Origin: Betaproteobacteria bacterium
GTDB taxonomy: Bacteria; Pseudomonadota; Gammaproteobacteria; Burkholderiales; Casimicrobiaceae
Assembly (NCBI GenBank): GCA_013298695.1
Contig: JAAFIS010000001.1
Coordinates: 947,681 to 1,011,680 of the forward strand
Reading direction: 5' to 3'
DNA: 64,000 bases
Under the pieces are notes generated by a model, which was not told the origin of the DNA, did not search any database, and saw only the letters and a program-made list of their open reading frames with translations. The first letter of the stretch is position 1; every line of letters begins with the position of its first letter. The position numbers and the translations under genes were made by a program. Below, in pieces: positions 26,131-34,217 of this stretch.

Positions 26131-26250
26131 ATGAAGCCCAAAAACCACACAATCGCGAATCAAGAGATCACTTCAATTGTTTATTTGGGAACCTACCATG
26201 ACGATCACGATACGCTGCGCAGGCAGCCTCGAGGAATTTGCCGCTGTTGA
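26131..26250 (+). CDS. possible 39-codon leader ORF overlapping the acetyltransferase start
   Basis: The ATG at 26131 has an almost ideal ribosome site, GGAGGTGATT at 26118-26127. The frame (MKPKNHTIANQEITSIVYLG, then YHDDHDTLRRQPRGICRC) runs past the ATG at 26198 of the acetyltransferase gene in another frame and stops at 26250. The strong ribosome site suggests real translation; a coupling or leader role is a guess. Confidence 0.35.
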   Translation: MKPKNHTIANQEITSIVYLGTYHDDHDTLRRQPRGICRC

Positions 26251-27178
26251 AACGGAACTGGAATACATCGCAGATACTGAGCTATATCTACGCAGACTTT
26301 TCGACACCGGTTGCTCTCGTCTTGACTGGTGTTTCATCGCAGAAACACACGTTGGCGAGAAAGCGCGCATAGCGCTTTGGTCGTCGCCCGAGTCGGAGAA
26401 GCCCCGCGACTTTGTATTGCTCAACGCTGATTGGCGCAACTCTGAAGTCGGAGTCGGTTCGCCCGCAACTGCTCTGCTGCGCCACATCGAGGACTATTTT
26501 CGTTCGATGGGTGCTGAGTCGATCGGTCATTGTCAAGATGTTCCGCCGCGTGAGCCGCAATGGCAAACCGCCCAGACCGCGCGTCAGCAACTGCTTGAGC
26601 GCTATGGATACGAAGCGGTGCGGCACACACTTCGTTATCGATTCGATGAGCGACGTGTAGGTCAGCATGAGACCGAAGGTTCTATCGCGAAAGTAGAGTT
26701 GGTGCCTATCACTGCCTCAGACGAAGCGCTGCTCGTCTCGCTTGTGGCTGAGGTCGCAAGCGCGTCCCACGATCAATTGGATCGCGATGGTTGCGCAGAA
26801 CACGGTGCGCGCGAACACGCGCGGCGACTCATACAAGATCTGCGTGACATGCGAATCGATGCGGGCTGGTGGCGGATTGCGTACGAGCAGCGCGCCGACG
26901 GTAAATTCGGGGATGCGGTGGGGTTCATCCTGCCAGCTGCGAGTGCGGATATGGGAACTATCGGCTACGTGGGCGTTCGACCGGCGTACCGAGGGAAACA
27001 GCATATTGATGCGCTGCATGACTACGCAAGCAAAGTTCTCGCGAACGCGAAGTTTCCGAGAGTTATCGCGGATACGGATGTGACTAACGTGCCAATGTCG
27101 CGTGCCTTTGAGCGAAACGGGTGGAGTCAGTTTGGTGAACGAATTGAGTGGAGTAAGAAGCTTTCACTTAGCTCGTAG
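26198..27178 (+). CDS. GNAT-family N-acetyltransferase
   Basis: 326 residues. The C-terminal half carries a GNAT core: DAVGFILPAASADMGTIGYV (strands 4-5), GVRPAYRGKQHIDAL with the acetyl-CoA pyrophosphate loop (R-x-x-R/G-x-G/K type) and MSRAFERNGWSQFG. The N-terminal half (from ITIRCAGSLEEFAAVETELE) resembles a degenerate second acetyltransferase domain. The substrate is unknown. The ATG at 26198 has only a poor ribosome site, in contrast to the strong one before the small upstream ORF, so coupled translation is possible. Located in the accessory patch. Confidence 0.82.
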   Translation: MTITIRCAGSLEEFAAVETELEYIADTELYLRRLFDTGCSRLDWCFIAETHVGEKARIALWSSPESEKPRDFVLLNADWRNSEVGVGSPATALLRHIEDYFRSMGAESIGHCQDVPPREPQWQTAQTARQQLLERYGYEAVRHTLRYRFDERRVGQHETEGSIAKVELVPITASDEALLVSLVAEVASASHDQLDRDGCAEHGAREHARRLIQDLRDMRIDAGWWRIAYEQRADGKFGDAVGFILPAASADMGTIGYVGVRPAYRGKQHIDALHDYASKVLANAKFPRVIADTDVTNVPMSRAFERNGWSQFGERIEWSKKLSLSS

Positions 27179-27260
27179 GGGAGCACAAGGCGTCTTTCGC
27201 ACTTGCGGCAGCCATTTCAAGTCGAAAATGGTGGGCTCGGCGTGCTCACCCTAAGCGTGT

Positions 27261-27320
27261 TTGAAAGCATCGTACTAACAAAAAGTTATCATTCGCAACG
27301 TTTGTTAACTCGTGTTTGGT
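27261..27320 (+). other. attI-like/core-site region, copy 2
   Basis: TTGAAAG, ACAAAAAGTTATCATTCG, then GTTTGTTAACTCGTG and TTTGG align with 24477-24535. GTTATCA (27285) and the GTTTGGT box (27314) are 29 bases apart, as are their counterparts in copy 1. The final box departs from the GTTRRRY consensus, so this copy may be inactive. A GNAT gene starts 33 bases after it. Confidence 0.55.
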
Positions 27321-27352
27321 CATACTGGCACACGCTACGCAGCACGATATCC

Positions 27353-27898
27353 ATGACTTCAATTCCCATCAACACGCCATCGCTGAGGCTGCGCCACATC
27401 GTTGTTGAGGAAGCGGTTCGCATGATGGCGCTGAACGGAGAGCCGTCCACACGTCGCTGGCTTCTCTCGCATGTTTACGCGAACGCACCAGAGGCAGTCG
27501 AGAGGATGCGCTATCTGATCGATTGCTACACGTCGCCCGGCGATCCGCGGCTTGGCCCCTACGTCTTGGCGGTTGATCATCTTGCAAGCGGGGCGCTTCT
27601 TGGCCACGTCGGCTTCAGCCCGTTTCGTAACGACGTGGAGGTTTCGTACGCTATCGCAGAGAGCCATCGTAAACAGGGCTATGGAGCCGAGGCTCTTTCC
27701 CACGCATGCCAATGGGCAGCGCGTAGCTTTAACTTGTCCAGACTCTTGGCGATTACCGAGTCCGAAAACGAACCATCACGCCGGACGCTTGATCGTGCGA
27801 ATTTTGTTCATTGCGAAGACACCGTGATGCGCTTTCAGGGCGCTGAACAGTTGGTTAGCCACTATGTTTGGCGAGCAGACGGCAACGAGGCTCGGTGA
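27353..27898 (+). CDS. GNAT-family N-acetyltransferase (RimJ/RimL type)
   Basis: 181 residues from the ATG at 27353. Typical Acetyltransf_3 segments: TPSLRLRHIVVEEAVRMMAL at the N terminus, HVGFSPFRNDVEVSYAIAES, HRKQGYGAEALSHACQWA (acetyl-CoA loop QGYGAE) and ESENEPSRRTLDRANFV. Such enzymes modify ribosomal proteins, antibiotics or small molecules; the substrate is not evident. The gene lies 33 bases after the second copy of the attI-like motif, which suggests it came in by the same route as the cassette gene. No attC follows it. Confidence 0.88.
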   Translation: MTSIPINTPSLRLRHIVVEEAVRMMALNGEPSTRRWLLSHVYANAPEAVERMRYLIDCYTSPGDPRLGPYVLAVDHLASGALLGHVGFSPFRNDVEVSYAIAESHRKQGYGAEALSHACQWAARSFNLSRLLAITESENEPSRRTLDRANFVHCEDTVMRFQGAEQLVSHYVWRADGNEAR

Positions 27899-28174
27899 GC
27901 CCTGGATGAGCGCTCCCGACTGTGTTCGTACCGACATTTCAATCCTTAGGCATCGGATGCTTTCCGGGCTGCAGAATGCCGCGCTCCTGCTAAAGCTGAG
28001 CGCAAATTTCCCTCAGCCGTAAACCACCCAACGTTTCCCTCGAACCGTCGCGTGCCACGTTCCGAGTTGCGCATCTGCGTTTACCGTCTTGAATGCGGTG
28101 CACGAGCGCGGTCACACGTGCGTACGGCGATCAATTGACATCACCGGCTCGGCATTCGGTCGCTCTTCAAGTGC
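27899..28174. other. intergenic stretch without a supported gene
   Basis: 276 bp, continuing as repeat DNA to 28265. Neither a good attC-like palindrome nor a reading frame with a ribosome site was found. The segment may hold decayed coding sequence. Confidence 0.4.
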
Positions 28175-28227
28175 GTTCATGGTTCGACAAGCTCACCACG
28201 AACGGGAACAAGTTCACCACGAACGGG
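28175..28227. repeat. GTTCATGGTTCGACAAGCTC repeat, copy 1
   Basis: GTTCATGGTTCGACAAGCTC followed by ACCACGAACGGGAACAAG and a second partial ACCACGAACGGG. The unit is an imperfect palindrome and a well-known intergenic repeat of betaproteobacteria. A direct copy lies at 31247-31278 and an inverted copy at 31392-31418. Open frames through it give a spurious VRQAHHER peptide. Confidence 0.85.
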
Positions 28228-28265
28228 GAACGAGAGGTGCAGTGCCTATCAACAAGGGAAACAGC

Positions 28266-28415
28266 ATGAGTGGTAACGAAACAAACTTAGTCGAACAACT
28301 GAAGAAGCAGAATCGCTTATTGAAAGACGTGATTGGCGCGGCGGGGGCGGGCTTTTCGCTCGCGCTCTTGATGGGCGCGAAGGCACCGAATACGAAGACG
28401 AAGTTCACGCGATGA
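28266..28415 (+). CDS. small hydrophobic-tail protein of unknown function
   Basis: 49 residues from the ATG at 28266, preceded by AAGGGA. A charged helix (ETNLVEQLKKQNRLLKDVIG) leads to a short Gly/Ala-rich hydrophobic stretch (AAGAGFSLALLMG) and a basic end. A membrane-associated peptide is possible. Longer frames upstream are repeat-derived. No family recognised. Confidence 0.5.
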   Translation: MSGNETNLVEQLKKQNRLLKDVIGAAGAGFSLALLMGAKAPNTKTKFTR

Positions 28416-28524
28416 TGCAGAGCGCATCAACATCTTGACGTCGCGTTATAAACCAAAATCAACCCTGCCTTTGTCGTCACCGTAATCGCTATGAGCCTGC
28501 CGCATGTTTTTGTAGCGGATTCCA

Positions 28525-28809
28525 CTAGTCAATCCGCGACGCATGCTTTTGGCGCGCATGACGCACGCGAAGAATCTGCACTTTCGAGCGACGAACTCGA
28601 TAGATCACCAGGTAGTTTTCGTGAACCACGAGTTCTCGCGTGTCGATTACGCGTCCCGTTCGACCTGCGGTCGGAAATTGTGCGAGGAGTTCTGTTTTCT
28701 CACGTACTTCTTGAACGAAGCTGCGCGCTCGTTTTGGATTATCTTCTGCGATGTGGTCTGCGATGAATTGCATAGTGGCGAGCGCGCTCGCCAGCCACTC
28801 AACAGCCAT
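28525..28809 (-). CDS. parE: ParE/RelE-family toxin
   Basis: 94 residues with the ParE/RelE plasmid-stabilisation pattern: AVEWLASALATMQFIADHIA, then the helix DNPKRARSFVQEVREKTELL, FPTAGRTGRVIDTRELVVHE and the closing NYLVIYRVRRSKVQILRVRH. Family members block gyrase (ParE) or cut mRNA (RelE); the target here is not decidable by eye. It overlaps the 3' end of the antitoxin gene by 11 bases, the normal antitoxin-first order. Confidence 0.9.
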   Translation of the reverse strand: MAVEWLASALATMQFIADHIAEDNPKRARSFVQEVREKTELLAQFPTAGRTGRVIDTRELVVHENYLVIYRVRRSKVQILRVRHARQKHASRID

Positions 28810-29050
28810 ACTTTTTGAAGAAGATTTTTACGTCTTTTTCGGAAGCGAATTCGCCGCGATCTGCTTCGGCGATGGCTTCGTGAATGTCGGCAATTTGCCA
28901 GGATTGCACATCGAGATAATTGCGCAGAGCTTCATTCGTGATGAAGCTCTTGGTGCGCCCGGTGGATTGGCTTAACGCATCCAACTGCGAGGCAAGCTCA
29001 TTCGGTAGGCGCACATTGAGCGGGCGTTCGAGAAGACCTGTTTCAGCCAT
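28799..29050 (-). CDS. parD: ribbon-helix-helix antitoxin (ParD/RelB type)
   Basis: 83 residues from the ATG at 29050. The N terminus (PLNVRLPNELASQLDALSQS followed by TGRTKSFITNEALRNYL) is a ribbon-helix-helix DNA-binding domain, and the acidic C terminus (DIHEAIAEADRGEFASEKDV) is the toxin-binding tail. It neutralises the adjacent ParE/RelE-like toxin and should repress its own promoter upstream of 29050. The longer frame to 29122 lacks a better start. Confidence 0.88.
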   Translation of the reverse strand: MAETGLLERPLNVRLPNELASQLDALSQSTGRTKSFITNEALRNYLDVQSWQIADIHEAIAEADRGEFASEKDVKIFFKKYGC

Positions 29051-29240
29051 TGCTTGTGCCTCAAAATAAGTCAAGAAGACAAATTGTAATACGTTTCTTG
29101 ATATGTGCCGCACGTGCGACAAGCGAGCGCTGTGGCGTTATCTTAGCAAGCATTTTCTCACGTGAAAACATTACATAGAAAACGGCAAAGCCGCGCTTAC
29201 TGCGGGAAATTAGCCAAATTATTGGCGATATTGATATCAA

Positions 29241-29276
29241 CAAAAAAATTAATCAATGCCCAAGTAAACTGGGCAT
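29241..29276 (-). terminator. terminator-like hairpin after the alpha/beta-hydrolase gene
   Basis: The imperfect inverted repeat ATGCCCAAGT-A-AACTGGGCAT (29256-29276) is followed on the minus strand, after a short spacer, by a run of seven T residues. It lies about 55 bases past the hydrolase stop. The stem belongs to the GCCCAA...TTGGGC palindrome family scattered through the window. Confidence 0.55.
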
Positions 29277-29329
29277 ACCGTCTTATTGCTAAATTTTCGG
29301 CTTACGGCTGTTTCAAGACCATACGAGAC

Positions 29330-30115
29330 TCACTCTGCATTCTCTCGAACAAAGTTTTCTACCGCATCCATCACGATCTCTGATTGATCGCGATGCGGCG
29401 AATGTTTGCAGTTGGGTATCAGCAATAGCTCGCCGCGTTGCGTTTCGCGCGCGACGGTTTCGGCTTGCTCGCTCGTGCCGTATTCATCGTCTTCGCCCTG
29501 AATGGCAAGTGTGGGCGCTTCGATGTGAGGCAGCGCATCGACGACGTTCCAATCGCGAAATTCTGGTGAAAGCCACGCGTCGTTCCATCCCCAAAACGCG
29601 GAGTCCACGTCGGTGTGGTACTTCGATAGCTTTTCGCGCAAACCGCTACGTACGTAGAGATCGCGGGCAACTTCGATCGATTCGATGGCTATGGGTTCCA
29701 CGAACACATGCGGCGCGACCGCTATCACACCTGGAACGGCTTGCGGGAGTGTTGCAGCGTAGATGAGCGCGATAGACGCGCCGTCGGAATGACCAAACAG
29801 CCAAGGTCGATTGATCTTCAGCGCGGCGAGCACTTGCGGCAATACGTTCTGCGCTTCCATGTGCATGAAGGTTGGGTCCCAGCGTTCTTCCGGCGGGCGC
29901 GGCGTTGATTTGCCGTAGCCATAGCGCGAGTACACGAGGCCGCGCATACCCAGGCGCGTGCAGAGTTCGTGTGGAAAATCTTTCCACATGGCAACCGAGC
30001 CAAGCCCTTCATGCAAAAACACCATCGTGTTTTTTGCGTTGAGATCGCCGACCCATGCGCATTCAATGGCGATGTCGCGGCCGTTACGTTTTACTTTGAT
30101 GTGTGCGGTGGTCAT
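29330..30115 (-). CDS. alpha/beta-fold hydrolase
   Basis: 261 residues with a complete alpha/beta-hydrolase triad: the nucleophile Ser in FGHSDGAS (near residue 110), Asp in GEDDEYG and His in NCKHSPHRDQ near the C terminus. The oxyanion segment is FLHEGLGSVAMW. No signal peptide, so cytoplasmic. It could be an esterase or thioesterase; proximity to two aromatic pathways is suggestive but not diagnostic. It is followed by a hairpin terminator and separated from the upstream oxidoreductase gene by a dispersed repeat. Confidence 0.88.
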   Translation of the reverse strand: MTTAHIKVKRNGRDIAIECAWVGDLNAKNTMVFLHEGLGSVAMWKDFPHELCTRLGMRGLVYSRYGYGKSTPRPPEERWDPTFMHMEAQNVLPQVLAALKINRPWLFGHSDGASIALIYAATLPQAVPGVIAVAPHVFVEPIAIESIEVARDLYVRSGLREKLSKYHTDVDSAFWGWNDAWLSPEFRDWNVVDALPHIEAPTLAIQGEDDEYGTSEQAETVARETQRGELLLIPNCKHSPHRDQSEIVMDAVENFVRENAE

Positions 30116-30135
30116 GGACGGGTTCGAGTGAATTG

Positions 30136-30199
30136 GTAGGCGACGGCTCGACGTCGCTTCGTCATCGTTTCACCTAAGCGCGGTCGAGCCCGCGCCTAC
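30136..30199. repeat. dispersed GTAGGCG...CGCCTAC repeat, copy D
   Basis: 64 bp opening with GTAGGCGACGGCTCGACGTC and closing with CGAGCCCGCGCCTAC. Same family and orientation as 7854-7912 and 10757-10816. Lies between two minus-strand genes. Confidence 0.85.
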
Positions 30200-30250
30200 A
30201 GCAGCGGCATCAGTTCGGTCGACTAAGCGCTGGTCGTGTTGAAGGTGAGC

Positions 30251-31225
30251 TTAAAGTTCAACAACGATTTTGCCCATCGCTTTTCGCGACGCGAGGCGCT
30301 TCAATGCGTCGATGGTGCCATCGAGTGAAACGCGCTCGGTGATTGCGATCGGGAGTTTGCCTTCGGCGAACCATGTCGCGAGTTGACGCATATTGGCCAT
30401 ATGCATTTTCGGATCGTTGGCGACGGCGTCACCCCAGTACACGCCGAGAATTTTTCGCTCTTTCAGCAGCGCGAGGTTCAGCGGAATTTTTGGAATGTCA
30501 CCCGCTGCGAAGCCGACGACGAGGTAGCGCCCGCGCCATCCGAGCGAGCGCAGCGCGGTCTCCGAATATGCGCCGCCAACCGCGTCGTAAATCACATTCA
30601 CGCCCGATTTGCCGACGACTGCGTTCAACTGATCGCGCCAATTCTCATTGCTGTAATTCACGAGGTGATCCGCGCCGAGCGATTTGCAGAGTGCTAGTTT
30701 TTCGTCCGTGGACGCAGCTGCAATCACCGTTGCCCCCATGAGTTTCGCGAGCTGGATGGCCGCTGTGCCGACGCCGCCCGACGCGCCGAGAATCAAGATG
30801 GTTTCGCCCGCTTGCAACGCGGCGACATCTTTCAACGCGTGAAAGGATGTGCCGTAGGTCATCACGAACGCAGCGCCGTCGGAAAAACTCATCGGCGGCG
30901 GCAAAGGCGCGACGCGCTGCGCAGGCGCGAGCGCGTATTCGCCGAAGCCGCCGGTGCCGGTTTGCGCGATGACTCGATCTCCGGCCTTCACATGCGTCAC
31001 GCCGTCGCCGACTTCGTGAACGATGCCAGCGAATTCAGCGCCAGGCACGAACGGCGTGGGTGGTTTTACTTGATACAAACCCTGACACATGAGCGCGTCA
31101 GGAAAGTTGAGCGACGCGGCTTTTACTTGGATCACGACGTGACCGGCAATTGCTGTCGGCGTGTCGATGGTGTCGACGCTTAGTTGATCCAGTGGAGCGA
31201 ATTGTTTGCAGACTAGCGCGCGCAT
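30251..31225 (-). CDS. NADPH:quinone oxidoreductase (MDR family)
   Basis: 324 residues from the ATG at 31225 (MRALVCKQFAPLDQLSVD); the open frame continues to 31252, inside a dispersed repeat, and was not used. Medium-chain dehydrogenase features: VPGAEFAGIVHEVGDGVTHV, GDRVIAQTGTGGFGEYA, the nucleotide-binding ILILGASGGVGTAAIQLAKL and DAVGG. Zinc-binding cysteines are absent, as in quinone oxidoreductases (QOR/NADPH2 class). It probably reduces quinones or enoyl compounds with NADPH. Not obviously part of either flanking pathway. Confidence 0.9.
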   Translation of the reverse strand: MRALVCKQFAPLDQLSVDTIDTPTAIAGHVVIQVKAASLNFPDALMCQGLYQVKPPTPFVPGAEFAGIVHEVGDGVTHVKAGDRVIAQTGTGGFGEYALAPAQRVAPLPPPMSFSDGAAFVMTYGTSFHALKDVAALQAGETILILGASGGVGTAAIQLAKLMGATVIAAASTDEKLALCKSLGADHLVNYSNENWRDQLNAVVGKSGVNVIYDAVGGAYSETALRSLGWRGRYLVVGFAAGDIPKIPLNLALLKERKILGVYWGDAVANDPKMHMANMRQLATWFAEGKLPIAITERVSLDGTIDALKRLASRKAMGKIVVEL

Positions 31226-31246
31226 TGCGGTTCTTTCATTGTGTGC

Positions 31247-31278
31247 GTTCATGGTTCGACAAGCTCACCACGAACGGG
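31247..31278. repeat. GTTCATGGTTCGACAAGCTC repeat, copy 2
   Basis: A direct copy of the unit at 28175, GTTCATGGTTCGACAAGCTC followed by ACCACGAACGGG, located upstream of the oxidoreductase start. Confidence 0.85.
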
Positions 31279-31387
31279 GTAACGGGATGGCGTGTCGAAA
31301 ATCGAGTCCGCAAGCCCGTGATCGAGTGTCGCGGCATACGCAACCACAGCAGCGTTCGTCCGAAGCGATAAACGCGAGCCATGTTAT

Positions 31388-32731
31388 CTACGCTCGTGGT
31401 GAGCTCGTCGAACCACGGGTCGGCAAGACCTCACCGCGACACTCACCGAAGCCAATGCGTACCGAGCCTTCGCGTTCACACGAAGCGCGCATGATGACTG
31501 CGTCGCCGTCTTCAAGGAAGGTTCGCGTTTCGCCATTTGAGAGCGTCACCGGTTTCTTGCCGCCTTCGGTAATTTCAAGCAGTGCGCCTTGCGAGCCTTC
31601 TTTTGGACCCGACATCGTGCCAGTGCCGAGCAAATCACCGGGCTCCATATTGCAACCGTTGACTGTGTGATGGGCGACGAGTTGCGCGACTGTCCAATAC
31701 GCGGCTTCGCGCAAATTGGCTTGGCTCAACTGATTCGGCGCGTCACTCGCGGCGCGCGATTTCGCCGTTTCAAGGAATACATCGAGAGAAATGTCGAGCG
31801 CACCTTGTGAAGAGTTTTCCGCTGACGATAAATACGGTAACGGTTGCGGATCGTCGCTTGGGCGAGTGAACGCGGCACGAAATGGTGCGAGCGCCTCCAA
31901 AGTTACGATCCACGGCGAAATCGTTGTTGCAAAGTTCTTCGCGAGAAATGGACCGAGCGGTTGGTATTCCCAACCTTGGATGTCGCGCGCAGACCAATCA
32001 TTCAAGAGGCACATGCCAAAAACGTGATCTTCGGCGCGATCAATCGTGATCGGCTCACCTAGCGCGTTCCCCGCACCGATGAAAATTCCCATTTCCAATT
32101 CGTAGTCGAGTCGCTTCGACGCCTGGAGTACCGGAACGGTCTGCCCGACGCCACACACTTGGCCCTTCGGACGATAAAACTTTTGACCACTCACCGCGAC
32201 CGACGAAGCGCGACCGTGATAGCCAATTGGCACCCATTTGTAATTCGGGAGCAGCGGATTGTCGGGGCGGAAAAGTTTGCCGACGTTTGTTGCGTGATGA
32301 ACTGACGCGTAGAAATCGGTGTAATCGCCGATTTGCGCTGGCAATGCGTATTCAACGACGCTTTGCGGAATCAAGCAAGCCCGAAGCGTGCCCTCGTGCG
32401 CGCTGCCTTGAGCTAGGAGCCGCGACAACGCCACACGCAATGCCGACCAAGCCTCGCGCCCCATGCCCATAAAGCGGTTGAGTGTGGGCTCGGTACAGGC
32501 CTGCACGGCTTGCGCTGCAACGCCTGAAAGCAGGTGCATTTTTGCGAGCGCAGAGAGGTCGACGATTTGGTCACCGATGGCAACGCCGCCGCGAAAAGGG
32601 TCGTGAACATCCGCGCGGCTAAACACGCAAAAGGGAAGGTTTTGAATTGGGAAATCGGTAACACCATCGTTCGCGCTAGCGACGAAGCTCTTTAGTCTAG
32701 GGTCGTGGGTTTCGTTAATGCTGTAAGTCAT
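31388..32731 (-). CDS. fahA: fumarylacetoacetase
   Basis: 447 residues. The fumarylacetoacetate hydrolase signature is clear: DYTDFYASVHHATNVGKLFR, then PIGYHGRASS, a metal site in DYELEMGIFIG, LLNDWSARDIQGWEYQPLGP and GTGTMSGP. It cleaves fumarylacetoacetate to fumarate and acetoacetate, the last step of the homogentisate pathway. The usual C terminus ends near GFGECRGEV; here LPTRGSTSSPRA follows, encoded by a dispersed repeat (31392-31418) whose sequence sets the position of the stop. The start ATG is at 32731. It is the last gene of a mhaA-mhaB-hmgA-fahA series on this strand. Confidence 0.95.
   Translation of the reverse strand: MTYSINETHDPRLKSFVASANDGVTDFPIQNLPFCVFSRADVHDPFRGGVAIGDQIVDLSALAKMHLLSGVAAQAVQACTEPTLNRFMGMGREAWSALRVALSRLLAQGSAHEGTLRACLIPQSVVEYALPAQIGDYTDFYASVHHATNVGKLFRPDNPLLPNYKWVPIGYHGRASSVAVSGQKFYRPKGQVCGVGQTVPVLQASKRLDYELEMGIFIGAGNALGEPITIDRAEDHVFGMCLLNDWSARDIQGWEYQPLGPFLAKNFATTISPWIVTLEALAPFRAAFTRPSDDPQPLPYLSSAENSSQGALDISLDVFLETAKSRAASDAPNQLSQANLREAAYWTVAQLVAHHTVNGCNMEPGDLLGTGTMSGPKEGSQGALLEITEGGKKPVTLSNGETRTFLEDGDAVIMRASCEREGSVRIGFGECRGEVLPTRGSTSSPRA
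31392..31418. repeat. GCTCGTGGTGAGCTCGTCGA repeat inside the fahA 3' end
   Basis: An inverted copy of the 28175/31247 repeat, here GCTCGTGGTGAGCTCGTCGA followed by ACCACGG. It overlaps the last codons of fahA, which read it as TRGSTSSP. Confidence 0.8.
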
Positions 32732-32840
32732 CCAACCATTCTAGGCGAGGCAACGACTGCAGGAGTGATTCTGCCGCTAGGCGATACATCCAAGCCCGTT
32801 GCGCTCCGCATGCCAGTTCGTGATTCGATGCGCTGTCATC

Positions 32841-32859
32841 GCGGCGAAGCCGCTCCTAC
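32841..32859. repeat. GCGGCGAAGCCGC hairpin with GTAGG edge
   Basis: GCGGCGAAGCCGCTCCTAC, a very common intergenic hairpin in proteobacteria. On the minus strand it begins GTAGG and supplies the TAG stop of hmgA at 32856-32858. Confidence 0.75.
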
Positions 32860-34166
32860 ATTTTTCGCGGATTGAAATGCTTATTCAATCCTTGCCAACA
32901 ATCCGCATAGTCGCGCTGAAGCTCCGCGCATTCAAGCGCGTGTTTCGTGGGGCGCAAAATATGTCGCGCTTCAAACATGAAGGCCATCGTGTCGGTAATG
33001 TAATGCGGCTTTGAGGTGTCTGCGTTTGACGCTTTGTCAAACGTTTCTGCATCGGGGCCGTGACCGGTCATGCAGTTGTGCAGGCTTGCGCCGCCCGGTG
33101 AGAAGCCTTCTGCTTTCGCGTCATACGCGCCGTGAATGAGCCCCATAAATTCGCTTGCGACATTGCGATGAAACCACGGCGGGCGAAACGTGTCTTGCAT
33201 CGCAAGAATGCGTGGCGGAAAGATCACGAAATCCATGTTGCTCACGCCTGGCGTGTCAGACGCAGAATGCAGCACGAGAAAAATAGATGGATCAGGATGA
33301 TCGAAACTGATTGAGCCTATCGCGTTGAAGTGTCGCAAATCGTATTTGTAAGGCGCGTAGTTGCCGTGCCACGCGACAACGTCAAGCGGCGAATGTTTCA
33401 TCTCTGCGCGCCAGAGTGCGCTGCCGAATTTCGCGATGAGTTCATGCGGCGAATCGCTATCTTCGTAGGCCGCAACCGGTGTCAAAAAATCGCGTGGATT
33501 CGCGAGCCCGTTCGACCCGATGGGGCCGAGATCCGGCAGCTTCAACAGCGCGCCAAAGTTTTCGCAAACATAGCCGCGATGAAGCGTGCCATCGCCATCT
33601 AGTAATTGCACTTTAAAACGAACGCCGCGTGGGATCACGACAATTTCATGCGGCTCCGCGTCAATCACGCCGAGCTCTGTTGCAAAACGCAATCGACCCT
33701 GCTGCAACACGATCAACATCTCCGCATCTGCGTTGTAAAACGCCCGATCTGTCATGCTCGTATCTGCTGTATAGATATGAATAGCAATGCCTGTTCCGTC
33801 TGGGGCTTGGGCATTACCGCAATAGGTAGTCAATCCATCAATAAAATCGACGCTTCGCCCAATTAAATTGGGCGGTGACCATCGAAGTTGATTTGGATTT
33901 GGTGACTGCTGCGTGAAGTCGTTGACGAGATTTTTCGCGTCATCGTACGACGTAAATGTTCCGTGCATCGCCGCGGGGCGAATGCGATAGAGCCAGGAGC
34001 GACGATTGTCGCCACGCGGCGCGGTAAACGCGGTGCCTGAGAGCTGTTCCGCGTATAAACCGTAAGCGATGCGTTGCGGCGAATTTCGCCCAACGGGCAG
34101 CGCCCCTGGCAAACATTCAGTCGCGAATTCGTTGCCGAAACCAGATTGGTAGTGCAGTTTTGTCAT
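32856..34166 (-). CDS. hmgA: homogentisate 1,2-dioxygenase
   Basis: 436 residues. Iron-site segments are present: [20 protein letters not shown] with His and Glu ligands and [13 protein letters not shown] with the second His. The N terminus ([19 protein letters not shown]) and [13 protein letters not shown] are typical. It opens the homogentisate ring to maleylacetoacetate. Residues around 105 read [18 protein letters not shown], where relatives usually have RWDP-LPIP-type sequence; the PPNLIG part is encoded by an exact copy (33856-33874) of the palindrome forming the dctP terminator. The TAG stop lies in a repeat hairpin. No gene for a maleylacetoacetate isomerase is seen in the window. Confidence 0.95.
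   Translation of the reverse strand: MTKLHYQSGFGNEFATECLPGALPVGRNSPQRIAYGLYAEQLSGTAFTAPRGDNRRSWLYRIRPAAMHGTFTSYDDAKNLVNDFTQQSPNPNQLRWSPPNLIGRSVDFIDGLTTYCGNAQAPDGTGIAIHIYTADTSMTDRAFYNADAEMLIVLQQGRLRFATELGVIDAEPHEIVVIPRGVRFKVQLLDGDGTLHRGYVCENFGALLKLPDLGPIGSNGLANPRDFLTPVAAYEDSDSPHELIAKFGSALWRAEMKHSPLDVVAWHGNYAPYKYDLRHFNAIGSISFDHPDPSIFLVLHSASDTPGVSNMDFVIFPPRILAMQDTFRPPWFHRNVASEFMGLIHGAYDAKAEGFSPGGASLHNCMTGHGPDAETFDKASNADTSKPHYITDTMAFMFEARHILRPTKHALECAELQRDYADCWQGLNKHFNPRKM
33856..33874. repeat. 19-bp palindrome inside hmgA
   Basis: CGCCCAATTAAATTGGGCG, identical to the core of the terminator at 5514-5532. Here it lies within the hmgA reading frame and encodes PPNLIG in the minus-strand frame. 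Confidence 0.9.
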
Positions 34167-34183
34167 GGCGGATTTTTTTGCGC

Positions 34184-34205
34184 GTTCCCCGCGAAGGCGG
34201 GGATC
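34184..34205. repeat. GTTCCCCGCGAAGGCGGGGATC hairpin
   Basis: A short hairpin of the CCCCGC-GGCGGGG family between hmgA and the DUF2783 gene, 18 bases upstream of the hmgA start, where it could influence translation or transcript processing. Confidence 0.7.
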
Positions 34206-34217
34206 AATCTCGTTAGT

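Noticed and set aside
27899..28100. second attC site after the RimJ/RimL-type GNAT gene
   Set aside because: CCCAACG at about 28028 looked like a core box, but no complementary arm or closing GTTRRRY box follows at a suitable distance.
28089..28265. N-terminal extension of the small gene at 28266
   Set aside because: The extension is read from a dispersed repeat (VRQAHHER peptide); the downstream ATG has the ribosome site.
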